From assembly GCA_963674495.2 (NCBI GenBank), contig CAXXLG010000001.1:248001-312000 (forward strand): a DNA stretch of 64,000 bases. The letters run 5' to 3'. Within the stretch, counting starts at the first letter, position 1. Each line of letters opens with the position of its first letter. This DNA is from RGIG3178 sp963674495 (lineage in GTDB: Bacteria > Bacillota > Clostridia > Christensenellales > QAND01). The notes under the pieces are model-generated. The model had not been told where the DNA came from. It saw nothing but the letters and a program-made list of their open reading frames with translations, and made no database searches. Below are positions 33,198 to 42,254 of this stretch, in pieces. The position numbers and the translations under genes are program-made.

Positions 33198-35636
33198 ATG
33201 ATATGTAAATTTTGCGGGGCCAAGAATCAGCCTGGTTCAGTTTTTTGTGGAAAATGTGGCCGCAAACTAAATAAACACTATTTTAGGAATCGTGGTAAAG
33301 CGGTTAATACCTTACAATCGGTGGATGATAAAGTGAAACAATCGGTATCACCCCAATATAAACAGCCACCCCAAAAAACCGCAAGCAAACCGCTTTTTGT
33401 ATCTCTTATAATCGTAGCTGTTTTAGCTGTAGGATCGTTGCTTGCTCTAATTCTGTTGCCTTCTGCACAAGACAACCAACGTCTCAAACTTGGGAAAACA
33501 ACGGCCCAGGTTGCTACGACGGTTTCTGCTGCGGGAGGGGAGATTTCTATCGACGACAATTCTTCGGTTATAAATGGTTTATCTATTGTCATACCTGAAA
33601 CTGCCTATTCCCAAACAATGGACTATGAAATTAGCACGACAGAAATTACAGCGCATCAATTCGGCGAGATGTTTAACCCCATCACGCCGCTGATCACCAT
33701 CGACAACGGGCATGAATTTGCCGACGAGCCCATGACCGTTACCATCCCCATCCAAAAGGAAGACGACGAGTTCGCCATGGCGTTCTTTTACGATCGGGAA
33801 ACCGGCGAACTGGAAGGCATTCCGTTTTTGGATATACAGAATGATTCAATCACCATTATCACCGCGCATTTTTCCGATTTCGTGGTTGCCAAGGAAAAGA
33901 AGGGAAGAATTACCGAGGAAGCGGATAGTGGATTTGCCATCGATTCAGGATTCACACCCGGCGTCGACGATTTTCAGATGGGCAACTCTGGGTCGATCAT
34001 CAATATCGGCGGCCACTGTGCCGGACAGTGCATTGCCGCCATGTATTACTACAACAACCGCGCCCGCGCCAGTTACAGCATGCGTCTCAACGGACGCTAT
34101 GACAACAATGAGCATGAGAGCACGCCATCATTAATGTGGGATGACGCGTATGCCATGCGGTTGTGTTCCGTTATACATCGGAATTATGCCAACACGTGGT
34201 TGAGTCGTTCGTGGAATATGCATCAAAAAGATAGCGATGTGTTTTACGCGTTTGCCTATGCCATCGCGATTACAAACCAACCCCAATACATCGATATCCG
34301 GAGCGTTGGCGGCGGCGGTCACGCCATGATTGTCTACAAGGTAACCGGTGATGCGTTGTATATCGCCGATCCCAATTTCCCCGGGGCGCCTTTCCGTACG
34401 ATCCCTTACGAGATCACAAACGGTATAGGCGATTTAAAATCATATTATTCCGGGAAAGATGCTACGCAGGCTACAACAGATAGTGTAGAATACATACGGT
34501 TTAGCTATATAGGCATGTATTCTCTGTTCGATAGATCCATAGTTGCGCAGGCTTGGTACAGTATAGAAAAAGGGGAAGACCCGGGTTCGGCCCTGTTTCC
34601 GCCGGACGTTTCCCTGATGGCGCGGGTGTGGACAAACCCGGATACAGGGGAGTATTCAGATGTTGTGCTTAAAGACGACATGGTCCTGTTGGAAGGTCAG
34701 GAACTGACTATTGGTCCTACCGGTACCTTCCTGGCGGATGACAGCCTTTTGTATTACAGGGGGGAGACGTATCTAAACCGCATTGACGGGCCGGGCAAGG
34801 GATACCGGTTTCGCGCATCGGATCTTAAGCAAGGGAACAACGACATCGGCATACTCTACGTGCGCAAGGTTTGGGTCATGAGGGGCGGAAAGTCTGTGCA
34901 AGAAGACCGCTTTATAAACTTCTACCGCTTCAATATCAAAGTGCAGGCGGAGCCGCAGCTGAGCGTTTCGCCCGAAATGGCCAACGCATTTGTCGGTGAT
35001 ATCATTCCGTTCTCGGCAACGGCTGCCAATATGCCGGACGGCGCAATATTTGTATGGAATTTCGGAGACGGCAATATCATATCCACCGAAGACAGCGACT
35101 ATCCATACGCATACGACACAGAGGGTGCGTACAGCGGCGATGTATCAATCGTAAGCGAAGACAGCCCTGGCGTACCGCTTGCGACAGCATGTTTTTCCGT
35201 TGTTGTTTCTAAAGAAGACATGTCATCAACAGCGGCGCCTGCGCCTATTGAGACTGACAAAGATTATCCCGATTTACCTGATGAGATAATTGGTACATGG
35301 TATGTTGATGCGGGCGCGGTAATATACGATAGCCTATCATCATCACCAGAAGTGATAGAAACCTTTTCATATATAGATGGCAATCCAAGCTATACTTTTG
35401 CTGAAAACAGCCCTGTGATTGATGTTGTAGGACGTAAATACGATTACACATTGCTGCCCGGAAACGGATGGGCTAAGTATATTGTTGTTGTGAAATACCG
35501 GTTTAACAGCGCCAATGCAAATCTTTATTATGGTTATGATGGCAGGATTTATGAAATATATGATGATGTTTCTGCTTGGAGTTATTCTAATGATAAGCAA
35601 TATATTTATGCACAAGTTTTCGATAAAATAGAGTAA
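33198..35636 (+). CDS. zinc-ribbon membrane protein with cysteine-peptidase-like and PKD domains
   Basis: 812 residues. Zinc ribbon CKFCGAKN...CGKCGRK (1-25), one membrane helix (about 66-90), then a large outside part. A ZU5/beta-rich region is followed at about 270-420 by a C39-like papain-fold candidate: GGHCAGQCIAAMYYY with the putative Cys, and GGGHAMIVYKV...LYIADPN with the putative His/Asp. A PKD domain (FVWNFGDGN, about 600-690) and a C-terminal beta domain starting IGTWYVDAG follow. The zinc ribbon would be cytoplasmic. ATG 33198 is preceded by AAGGAG. Confidence 0.75.
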   Translation: MICKFCGAKNQPGSVFCGKCGRKLNKHYFRNRGKAVNTLQSVDDKVKQSVSPQYKQPPQKTASKPLFVSLIIVAVLAVGSLLALILLPSAQDNQRLKLGKTTAQVATTVSAAGGEISIDDNSSVINGLSIVIPETAYSQTMDYEISTTEITAHQFGEMFNPITPLITIDNGHEFADEPMTVTIPIQKEDDEFAMAFFYDRETGELEGIPFLDIQNDSITIITAHFSDFVVAKEKKGRITEEADSGFAIDSGFTPGVDDFQMGNSGSIINIGGHCAGQCIAAMYYYNNRARASYSMRLNGRYDNNEHESTPSLMWDDAYAMRLCSVIHRNYANTWLSRSWNMHQKDSDVFYAFAYAIAITNQPQYIDIRSVGGGGHAMIVYKVTGDALYIADPNFPGAPFRTIPYEITNGIGDLKSYYSGKDATQATTDSVEYIRFSYIGMYSLFDRSIVAQAWYSIEKGEDPGSALFPPDVSLMARVWTNPDTGEYSDVVLKDDMVLLEGQELTIGPTGTFLADDSLLYYRGETYLNRIDGPGKGYRFRASDLKQGNNDIGILYVRKVWVMRGGKSVQEDRFINFYRFNIKVQAEPQLSVSPEMANAFVGDIIPFSATAANMPDGAIFVWNFGDGNIISTEDSDYPYAYDTEGAYSGDVSIVSEDSPGVPLATACFSVVVSKEDMSSTAAPAPIETDKDYPDLPDEIIGTWYVDAGAVIYDSLSSSPEVIETFSYIDGNPSYTFAENSPVIDVVGRKYDYTLLPGNGWAKYIVVVKYRFNSANANLYYGYDGRIYEIYDDVSAWSYSNDKQYIYAQVFDKIE

Positions 35637-35681
35637 CGTAACCGTGCGTAATTCTATATCTCAATGGGGGAGGGGAATCGT

Positions 35682-36476
35682 ATGCATTGCACTAAATGCG
35701 GGGCTGATCTGCCGGAAGATGCCGTATTTTGCAGCAATTGCGGCCATGATGTTTCTGCAAACAGCGCATCAAATTCACAGCATAATAATCATGTGCAAAA
35801 TACGGCTGCACGCAAGCCCATAAATAAAATTAATAGAGTGATGATTCTACTCATTGCAGTGCTTTCAATCGTTACAGTCGTTACGTTGGTGTTTGTATTT
35901 ATTAAAGTATCCCCCGCTAAGAATGGAGCCCGGGATAATGCCTATCAAAACGCTGAAGCGACTTTCTCACAGGACACAGATGGATCTGTGCCCGAAGATA
36001 ATCAGCTTGAAAACAACGATGTTGAAACGCAAGATGATCAGCCCGCAGATGCTTATGAAGAAATACCGTTTTTAACGGATGACCCTGCTTTTGCCGACGG
36101 TCTTCAACCCAATTTATTGGAATATTTGGATGGAACAGCATGGATTTCGACAGGGCAGACCATCGATAATCCGGCGCTTATGGACGAATACAATAATGGG
36201 TATCCGGAAGGCGAATGGTTGTATACGTTTGATTCAACTGAACATGCTCTCGAGCTTTTCAGCTTGGTTCAGGATGGGACTGCGCAGTCTGATTATTTTG
36301 AACCGGATGCGCAGGGTTGCTATCTGGACGCATTCTATTACCATGAGACGGTTGACGATATGGACTATGTTTTGAATACCAGAATATTTGTGGTTAACGG
36401 ACGGCTCTACGATGTGTTGCTTCTCAATGGAGAAGTTGCATCCAATTACAGCGTTTTTGAGCCGTATGAGCCATAA
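35682..36476 (+). CDS. zinc-ribbon, single-pass membrane protein
   Basis: 264 residues: zinc ribbon CTKCGADLP...CSNCGHDV (1-25), one membrane helix (about 55-77), an acidic linker and a C-terminal globular domain of about 140 residues. It repeats the ribbon-helix-outer domain layout of the preceding gene. ATG 35682 follows GGGGAGGGG. Probably co-transcribed with its neighbours; function unknown. Confidence 0.72.
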   Translation: MHCTKCGADLPEDAVFCSNCGHDVSANSASNSQHNNHVQNTAARKPINKINRVMILLIAVLSIVTVVTLVFVFIKVSPAKNGARDNAYQNAEATFSQDTDGSVPEDNQLENNDVETQDDQPADAYEEIPFLTDDPAFADGLQPNLLEYLDGTAWISTGQTIDNPALMDEYNNGYPEGEWLYTFDSTEHALELFSLVQDGTAQSDYFEPDAQGCYLDAFYYHETVDDMDYVLNTRIFVVNGRLYDVLLLNGEVASNYSVFEPYEP

Positions 36477-36537
36477 AAGCGGTGACAGGCTTTGCTCAGA
36501 ATATATCAAAGCACTTTTGAAGGGGGATTCATCGTGG

Positions 36538-36795
36538 ATGGGAATACACCAGCAAGAAAAAAAACCGGCTGGTAGATTGGCGATTATCAGCGTTGCTTTT
36601 CTGGTAATATCAATGGCAGTTCTTTATTTTCCGTATGAAAACAGACCGTCAGGATATTTTGGATCGCTTGTTATGGGTATGTTGGTTGGACTAGGCCTTT
36701 TAACTTTTCTGGTATTGGGGATCATTGCCCTGGTTTTTCATGTGCGTAATAAGAAGGCAGAAAAAAGAAATGAAACAGGGCAGAATAATTCTTGA
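36538..36795 (+). CDS. small two-helix membrane protein
   Basis: 85 residues with two membrane helices (AIISVAFLVISMAVLYF and LVMGMLVGLGLLTFLVLGII) and a basic Lys/Arg/Asn tail. ATG 36538 has GGGGG (36522-36526) upstream at a slightly long distance. Last gene of the E8-E9 module. Confidence 0.6.
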   Translation: MGIHQQEKKPAGRLAIISVAFLVISMAVLYFPYENRPSGYFGSLVMGMLVGLGLLTFLVLGIIALVFHVRNKKAEKRNETGQNNS

Positions 36796-36879
36796 TCGTT
36801 TGCTTTGTACCAATAAACAAATATAATAATGCAAGAAAATAGCCATAAATAAAAAATTTTGATGTAAATATACAGTTAT

Positions 36880-36960
36880 CCCAAACCCACCACGAAGCAT
36901 AAATGTGTTTGTTTTTGGGAAAATCAGCACCGACATAATCAAACTAAAAAGTTTAGTATT
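36880..36960 (+). repeat. ssrA-tail element E9 (degenerate)
   Basis: CCCAAACCCACCACGAAG...TGTGTTTGTTTTTGGG is kept, but the CTCCACCA has decayed to CAGCACCGACA. A hairpin AAACTAAAAAGTTTAG follows. Only 75 nt separate it from E10. Confidence 0.7.
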
Positions 36961-37034
36961 TAGTATAATGAAATAATATGCTATTGACGATATAAACACG
37001 TGATGAATAAATGTTATACGAACAAAATATGAAT

Positions 37035-37128
37035 CCCAAACCCACCCACAAACACAAAGGTGTTCGTTTTTGGGTACAAACGCTGCACCAATTTAAAGGC
37101 ACAATATTAAAGTATTGTGGCCTTTATT
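37035..37128 (+). repeat. ssrA-tail element E10 (type A)
   Basis: CCCAAACCCACCCACAAACAC...TTTTTGGG, CGCTGCACCAATTTAAAGG, hairpin GGCACAATATT/AGTATTGTGGCC. The downstream flank (actcaaaattgatgagtgaa...aaagcaaatga) parallels that after ssrA at 4930-4970. Confidence 0.87.
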
Positions 37129-37181
37129 ATTGATAAATTATGAAAATTATAATAAACTCAAAATTGATGAGTGAAAAATAG

Positions 37182-37208
37182 AAAGCAAATGAATTGCCCC
37201 TTTGCTTT
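37182..37208. repeat. REP-like palindrome
   Basis: AAAGCAAA (37182-37189) and TTTGCTTT (37201-37208) pair perfectly around TGAATTGCCCC, a decayed inverted loop. This arm sequence differs from the GAAACA and GCAAGCA versions. Confidence 0.7.
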
Positions 37209-37252
37209 ACCCTTGCTTTACTTAATTTGGGGAAAAGCAGCGTTAAAGTAAT

Positions 37253-37533
37253 TTCTATGAGCTGGTTGTGTTGGATATTGCGTTGCCTGGCAGCGGAGGG
37301 GGCTGGAGATTTGCCGGCACATCCGAAAAGCCTATCCTGAAACGGCTATCATCATGGTAACCGCGTGGGGTACGGATAGAGATAGGATTACGGACTTTGA
37401 CACCGGCGCAGACGATTATGTCGTCAGGCCGTTCCTTTCCGAAGAGCTTGCTGCTCGCATACGCGCCGTGCTGCGCCTCAGTCAAAGGCCCAACCATTAC
37501 GATTGGATGCTGGTCGGAATAAACAAAATATGA
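37253..37533 (+). pseudogene. response-regulator receiver fragment
   Basis: Frame one reads YELVVLDIALPG, the phospho-Asp region of a receiver domain. After one missing base in the GGCTGG stretch near 37305, a second frame continues ICRHIRKAYPETAIIMVTAW...TGADDYVVRPF...ELAARIRAVLR. The N-terminal acidic pocket and the DNA-binding domain are absent. It is a decayed OmpR-type relic, flanked by E10 and the next gene. Confidence 0.8.
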
Positions 37534-37548
37534 TTATGAGGTGTTATT

Positions 37549-37944
37549 ATGAAAATTAAAAAATCACCGAAATTGGGCAGGGCATTAGAAGAAGCAAACG
37601 CTATATTACTATGTAGGCAAGACGGCGATGAGGAAGTTGCTTATCGCAATTTCTATAATGCGTTATTAGACACAAGCCCGCATGGCAAACTAATTCAGGA
37701 AAATGAATTTACCCTGGAAGAAATGATCGAAATATCCCAAAATCTGCGCAAAGCCGGATACGGCATAGAAGTGTATTTTTATCTGCCTGTTTTTGCTTTC
37801 TATCGTTTAAAAACCCTCAAATACATTTTGAAACACAGGGAAGAGTTGCGTAAACAAAAAGGGCGGGAAGCCTTTAATGAAGCTGCCATGGGTTTAAAGC
37901 AGGCTTTTGCAAAAATGGTATTTGGAATGTTGTATCCTGGGTGA
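37549..37944 (+). CDS. unknown 131-residue soluble protein
   Basis: Helix-rich basic protein without membrane segment or cysteine motif; residues about 70-95 contain the hydrophobic GYGIEVYFYLPVFAFYRLK. ATG 37549 follows GAGGTG. The only intact gene of the E10-E11 module. No family recognised. Confidence 0.6.
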   Translation: MKIKKSPKLGRALEEANAILLCRQDGDEEVAYRNFYNALLDTSPHGKLIQENEFTLEEMIEISQNLRKAGYGIEVYFYLPVFAFYRLKTLKYILKHREELRKQKGREAFNEAAMGLKQAFAKMVFGMLYPG

Positions 37945-38008
37945 CGGAAACACGGGGACGGTCGGAAACACGGGGGGGGGGACACGGGGACGGTTCTGTT
38001 GTTTCATG
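37945..38008. repeat. cluster of REP-like repeats
   Basis: Three stacked partial units: GGAAACACGGGGACGG, then GGAAACACGGGGGGGG, then ACACGGGGACGGTTCTGTTGTTTC, whose TGTTTC arm pairs with GGAAACA upstream. It begins at the stop codon of the preceding gene and leads into E11. Confidence 0.7.
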
Positions 38009-38036
38009 CAGATGTTTAATTAGAAAGTTAATGTTA

Positions 38037-38132
38037 CCCCAAACTCACCTATAAGGACAAAGGTGTTCGTTTTTGGGTACAAACGCTCCACCAATTAAAG
38101 GCACAATGTTTAATAAATGTTGTGCCTTTTAT
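38037..38132 (+). repeat. ssrA-tail element E11 (type A)
   Basis: CCCCAAACTCACCTATAAGG...TTTTTGGG, ACGCTCCACCAATTAAAGG, perfect hairpin GGCACAATGTTT/AAATGTTGTGCC-like with TTTTAT. Confidence 0.87.
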
Positions 38133-38194
38133 AGTATGATACAGTATGCAATAATTCCATCATTCTATTGGAGAATAGAAAAAGACAAATAATC

Positions 38195-38222
38195 TTTGAA
38201 TAGCGTAAGAAAGTGGTATAAT
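38195..38222 (+). promoter_or_regulatory. promoter of the argininosuccinate lyase gene
   Basis: TTTGAA (38195-38200) and TATAAT (38217-38222) with a 16-nt spacer, 74 nt before the ATG. It shows that the module carries its own promoter. Confidence 0.55.
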
Positions 38223-38296
38223 ACGGGATAGTCCTAGACGATATAATGACACGTCCTTTTCTTATTGCTTGGGAGGCGTAAATAGGAGGCTCTACA

Positions 38297-39787
38297 ATGC
38301 GCGAGCGCTTGAAAGCAGAACCTGCGGAAGTGATATGCAAATACCTTTTTGGTCCTTCCATTGCTGAAGACAACGTCCGATCCTTTTACAACATGGCTGA
38401 CATCAATCTTGCCCACATTATCATGCTCATCGACCAACGGATTATAGATCGGGAAAGCGGTGTTTGTCTTTTGAAAGTGCTGGACGAAATGCAAAAGATT
38501 GGACCATCGTGCCTTACTGTGCATCCGGAGTACGAGGACTATTACTTCAATGTAGAACAATATGTCATCAGCAAGGTGGGAAGCGTAATCGGTGGCAAGA
38601 TGCATACCGCACGAAGTCGAAATGATCTGGGTTCCACACTGGCTAGGATGAACGCAAGGGATTCCCTAGTTAAGATCATAGACATGACGCTTCAACTGAA
38701 ATCCGTGTTGCTAAACTTAGCCGAAGAGCATACGGAAACTGTGTTCACCGGCTATACACATATGCAGCCAGCCCAACCCATCACATTTTCGTACTATCTT
38801 CTGGCAGTGGCACAGGCGCTCAGCCGGGATTGCAAGCGTATGCTTGATGCAGCCGACCGCATGAATTTTGGGACGCTGGGGTCCTGCGCGTTTGCGGGCA
38901 CATCCTTTGACGTAAATCGCGATCAGACTGCAGCCCTTCTTGGTTTTGACGGGCCGATTTTTAACGCAATGGACGCCGTTGCGTCCAAAGATTATTTGAT
39001 GGAGATCGCTGCGTGCTTTACGATGCTGGGTTCCACGCTTAACCGGTTTGCCAACGATCTGTACATTTGGTCGACCGATGAGTTTGGCTATATCGAGGTG
39101 GATGATTCGCTTGCGGTATGCAGCAGCATCATGCCGCAGAAAAAGAACCCAATCACCTTTGAACACGTCAAAGCCAAATCCGGCCATCTCTTGGGCGCCT
39201 TTGTGTCCATCACCACGACACTCAAGGGCATTCCATACTCCCACGTCCGCGACGACAGCAGCGAGTGCCCGCATCTTTTCTGGGATGCGTGCTATCAGAC
39301 GGAGGCGATGTTGGCACTGCTCACTCAGACCATAATCACCATGAAGATCAACGGGGATGCGATGTACAAAAGAGTTAACGCCAATTATTGTACAATTACC
39401 GAACTTGCCGACGAACTGGTAAAAACGGAGGGGCTGCCATTTCGCACCGCTCACGGGATCGTGTCCATGATCGCGAGTAACAGCTTGGAAAAAGGATTGA
39501 CCTCTGCGGAGATTGACGTAAAGATGTTTGACGAGGTGTGCGAGGCGGTTATAGGAAGGACGTTTGACTGGACAAACGAACAGCTTAGCCGAATTCTCGA
39601 TGCCGGGCGTTCGGTGGACACACGAGTCAGCTTCGGCTCGCCCAATCCAATCCAGTGCGGAGTGATGATCAAAGCTCTACGGGACGATTTGACTATAGAT
39701 AATGACCGCTTCAACTCCTTTGATGGAAAAATTGCACATGCTAAAGAAACCTTGCGGAAGCAGGTTTTGGAATTCTTCGAAGCTTAA
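38297..39787 (+). CDS. argH: argininosuccinate lyase
   Basis: Splits argininosuccinate into arginine and fumarate in the last step of arginine synthesis; a lyase of the fumarase/aspartase superfamily. 496 residues, slightly longer than the usual ~460. Signatures: HTARSRNDLG, TGYTHMQPAQPITFSYY, LGSCAFAGTSFDVNR and the superfamily loop SSIMPQKKNP, with the catalytic Ser in it. ATG 38297 follows AGGAGG. No argG or other arginine gene is nearby, so it travels alone between E11 and E12; a side role or paralogue status cannot be excluded. Confidence 0.9.
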   Translation: MRERLKAEPAEVICKYLFGPSIAEDNVRSFYNMADINLAHIIMLIDQRIIDRESGVCLLKVLDEMQKIGPSCLTVHPEYEDYYFNVEQYVISKVGSVIGGKMHTARSRNDLGSTLARMNARDSLVKIIDMTLQLKSVLLNLAEEHTETVFTGYTHMQPAQPITFSYYLLAVAQALSRDCKRMLDAADRMNFGTLGSCAFAGTSFDVNRDQTAALLGFDGPIFNAMDAVASKDYLMEIAACFTMLGSTLNRFANDLYIWSTDEFGYIEVDDSLAVCSSIMPQKKNPITFEHVKAKSGHLLGAFVSITTTLKGIPYSHVRDDSSECPHLFWDACYQTEAMLALLTQTIITMKINGDAMYKRVNANYCTITELADELVKTEGLPFRTAHGIVSMIASNSLEKGLTSAEIDVKMFDEVCEAVIGRTFDWTNEQLSRILDAGRSVDTRVSFGSPNPIQCGVMIKALRDDLTIDNDRFNSFDGKIAHAKETLRKQVLEFFEA

Positions 39788-40022
39788 ATTATTCCAAATG
39801 GTGAAGAATTATTGGTATATCATAATGTACTGATTTAGGGCGGAGGAACGAAAAGAGATCCCCACATCCCACGTGATATCGCGAGAAGATGGGGGAGCAT
39901 ATACGGGTGTGATATTTGCCAGGTAGTCTGTCCCCGCAACCAAGGAAAGCTAAAGGCAGATGCCCCGCCGGACGATTTTCTAGCCGGTTATTAGAAGGAA
40001 TTTTCATTGGGCAAAATGTTGG

Positions 40023-40051
40023 TGAAACACAGGGACGGTTCTGATGTTTCA
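40023..40051. repeat. REP-like palindrome upstream of E12
   Basis: TGAAACA (40023-40029) pairs with TGTTTCA (40045-40051) around the conserved CAGGGACGGTTCTGA. From 40023 to 40089 the sequence is identical to 46772-46838. The rest of 39788-40022 shows no gene. Confidence 0.85.
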
Positions 40052-40081
40052 TATATCTATTGATTTAGAAAATTATCGTTA

Positions 40082-40177
40082 CCCCAAACTCGCCCACAAA
40101 GACAAAGTGGTTCTTCTTTGGGACATTATGCTCCACCAACCAAAAGCCACGATTTCTATATGAAGTCATGGCTTCTG
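40082..40177 (+). repeat. ssrA-tail element E12 (type B)
   Basis: CCCCAAACTCGCCCACAAAGACAAAGTGGTTCTTCTTTGGG, GACATTATGCTCCACCA and a tail hairpin AGCCACGA/TCATGGCT. Type B differs by TGGTTCTTCTTTGGG; the inner CCAC/GTGG pair covaries with type A's CACC/GGTG. Confidence 0.87.
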
Positions 40178-40205
40178 ATTTGTTGAAAAGCTATTTGAGC
40201 AAGAA

Positions 40206-40838
40206 TTATTTGTCTTGCTTATACACCTTCTTCTTATAATAACTATCTGCTAAATATAGGGCTCCCATCGGGTTATGGGCCAACACCCGATCCTTTGCAG
40301 CAAATACAGTGACGGGCGCATCGCAGTATTTGATAAAGAGCGAATCATGCCCTACACACAACCCAAGAATAATGTTCAGGTCTGTATTGGCTTTGTTTAA
40401 AAAATGTGCTTGTCCAATTGGGTTACACATTGCTTCACGGGTACCGGGCTTCAACTTTTCACTATCCAAAAGATTCAGAAACTCTTTCGGGATACTGCCG
40501 CATTTGCATACAACCGAATCCACTTCGAAGCCATTGTTCTGGAGTATTTTGCATAATGTATTGGCTTCCCGGCTTAGCCCGATACAGAAAGCAACGCCGA
40601 GCCGTTTAAAATCACACTTGTTTGCAAAATCCATAATTTCTTCAATCCTAGTTCGCTTACAATATCCTTCCACTTCCACTTGGGCGGAAAAATATGCTAA
40701 CTTTTGATTTTCCTCATCTTGGTACAATTCTTTGACTTTGTTCAGCTCTTCAGTATCGGTGCAGGGGCAATTTGAAGGTGCTTTACCAAATTCACCTTTT
40801 TTGCAAGCTACTTTGCTACAATGTGCACAGGTATACAT
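40206..40838 (-). CDS. DUF1847 metal-binding family protein
   Basis: 210 residues. The N-terminal cysteine cluster (CAHCSKVAC, NCPC) and a central FCIGLSREA..., VVCKCGSIPKE, MCNPIGQA, LGLCVGHDSLF pattern fit DUF1847, a conserved anaerobe family of unknown function with probable metal sites. The ATG at 40838 has GAGAGG upstream; an earlier start at 40877 is less likely. Only gene between E12 and E13, on the minus strand. Confidence 0.82.
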   Translation of the reverse strand: MYTCAHCSKVACKKGEFGKAPSNCPCTDTEELNKVKELYQDEENQKLAYFSAQVEVEGYCKRTRIEEIMDFANKCDFKRLGVAFCIGLSREANTLCKILQNNGFEVDSVVCKCGSIPKEFLNLLDSEKLKPGTREAMCNPIGQAHFLNKANTDLNIILGLCVGHDSLFIKYCDAPVTVFAAKDRVLAHNPMGALYLADSYYKKKVYKQDK

Positions 40839-41101
40839 TTTATCATTCCTCTCATTCCTATAATTATTTCTATCCATTAAATCACAACGTCAGAATATTA
40901 TCAACACCACCGAAAAGGGTCGGTAAAATATTTATAAAAGGTAAATATAATAAAATACAAAAGAATATATATGTAAATAGTAATATTGTATCAATAGCAT
41001 GTAAGTGAACAGTGTAACAAAATGGCTGTCCCTGTGTTTTCTGTGTTTCAAACATACAAGCAAGTAAAACTGTAAACGACGCTTTAAATTAAAACGCTAA
41101 T

Positions 41102-41197
41102 CCCAAACCCACCGACAAAGACAAAATGGTTCTTCTTTGGGACATTATGCTCCACCAGCTAAAAGCCACGATTTCTAAATGGGAATTGTGGCTTTTG
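41102..41197 (+). repeat. ssrA-tail element E13 (type B)
   Basis: CCCAAACCCACCGACAAAGACAAAATGGTTCTTCTTTGGG, ATTATGCTCCACCAGCT, hairpin AAAAGCCACGATTTC/GGAATTGTGGCTTTT. A decayed REP (GGCTGTCCCTGTGTTTTCTG, about 41024-41043) precedes it; otherwise 40839-41283 shows no gene. Confidence 0.87.
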
Positions 41198-41283
41198 TTA
41201 TTAATGGTTTTCGTGGTAAAACATATTTACTGAATGCGTTTTTAAGAGATGTTGATTCCAGAATTAGAATATTGAGTTATAAA

Positions 41284-41311
41284 TGAAACAACAGAATCGT
41301 CCCCCGTGTTT
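41284..41311. repeat. REP-like palindrome (inverted)
   Basis: TGAAACAACAGAATCGTCCCCC then GTGTTTTT: the inverted orientation of the motif, ending 8 nt before the truncated metallo-hydrolase frame. Confidence 0.65.
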
Positions 41312-41318
41312 TTAAGTA

Positions 41319-41636
41319 TTGCATACACCAGGGCATTCGCCCGGCCATATGTGCTTTTTTGAAGAGGATAGAGGGTATTTATTTTCCGGGGATCTGATTT
41401 ACATAGGAACGTTATTTGCCTATTATCCTTCAACGAATCCTTCTGCATATCTACTGTCTATTGACAGACTGTCAAACCTGCCTGTAAAAAAAGTATTTCC
41501 TGCCCATCACGATTTGCATGTTCCGGAATCAATCATCCAGGATATGAAAGAGGCGTTTCACGAACTGAGCGCACAAGGCAAATTGCATCATGGAAGCGGA
41601 ACATTTAATTACGGCTACTTTTCGATTTGGCTTTAA
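41319..41636 (+). pseudogene. 3' fragment of a metallo-beta-lactamase-fold hydrolase
   Basis: The frame opens with HTPGHSPGHMCFFE, metal motif 3 of the MBL fold, then FSGDLIYIG with the bridging Asp, and KVFPAHHDLH with the final His. The N-terminal HxHxDH half is missing and no ribosome site precedes TTG 41319. The break coincides with a REP-like repeat. Confidence 0.8.
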
Positions 41637-41843
41637 TTGATCAAGGCCTCCGGCGATTTCAAAGCGAAGTGCCGGTATGAGGGGCACGGACCCTGCATAC
41701 ACAGGATTGCCTCCACACTGATTTTAGCACTCCTATGCCACTCGGTGTCCAAAAGTGATGAAAGAAAGATGGGGATGAACCGTGAACGCGGCCGCAGGCA
41801 GAGGACGGTTGCAGCGTTACGCCCGTTTGAATGGAAACTGAAA

Positions 41844-41877
41844 AAGGCTGCAGCATTGTCCGTTCTGCTGCAGCCTT
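41844..41877 (-). terminator. terminator of the ABC exporter operon
   Basis: AAGGCTGCAGCA (41844-41855) and TGCTGCAGCCTT (41866-41877) form a perfect 12-bp stem. On the minus strand it is followed by TTTTTC. It ends the tetR-to-membrane-peptide operon. Confidence 0.88.
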
Positions 41878-41973
41878 CTGCTCGAATAAGCGGTTGAACC
41901 GTGTTCCAGCCCCCCGTACAGGGATGCCGGATTCCCATAGGGTTCGTGTCCTTATGTCAACGCATGGTTGACG

Positions 41974-42183
41974 TCAGGATCCGATGATGAAGAATACGAT
42001 GCCTGCCACGCCAACAATACTGGCCATCACCAGGCAAATTGTAATGGCTGTTTGGTCGGAAAGTTTCTTGCCCAATTTCATCTTGACCAGCTTGATGAGG
42101 CCGGGTGATTTTTTCAGCGCCAAGCCTCCCACTACCAGCGTATAAATCATACATGCAATTCCGCCGAGTGCCCATCCGTTCAT
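41974..42183 (-). CDS. small membrane protein at the end of the ABC operon
   Basis: 69 residues with helices at about 5-23 and 48-68, separated by a basic segment (KKSPGLIKLVKMKLGKK). The ATG at 42183 follows AAAGGGGGAA. Located 72 nt after the permease gene and before the operon terminator. Possible accessory subunit; no family recognised. Confidence 0.6.
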   Translation of the reverse strand: MNGWALGGIACMIYTLVVGGLALKKSPGLIKLVKMKLGKKLSDQTAITICLVMASIVGVAGIVFFIIGS

Positions 42184-42254
42184 AGCGATTCCCCCTTTCA
42201 CATCCTGTTGATATTGTATTGCGGGCCCTCCCGCAACTTGAGTGCCGGATACTA

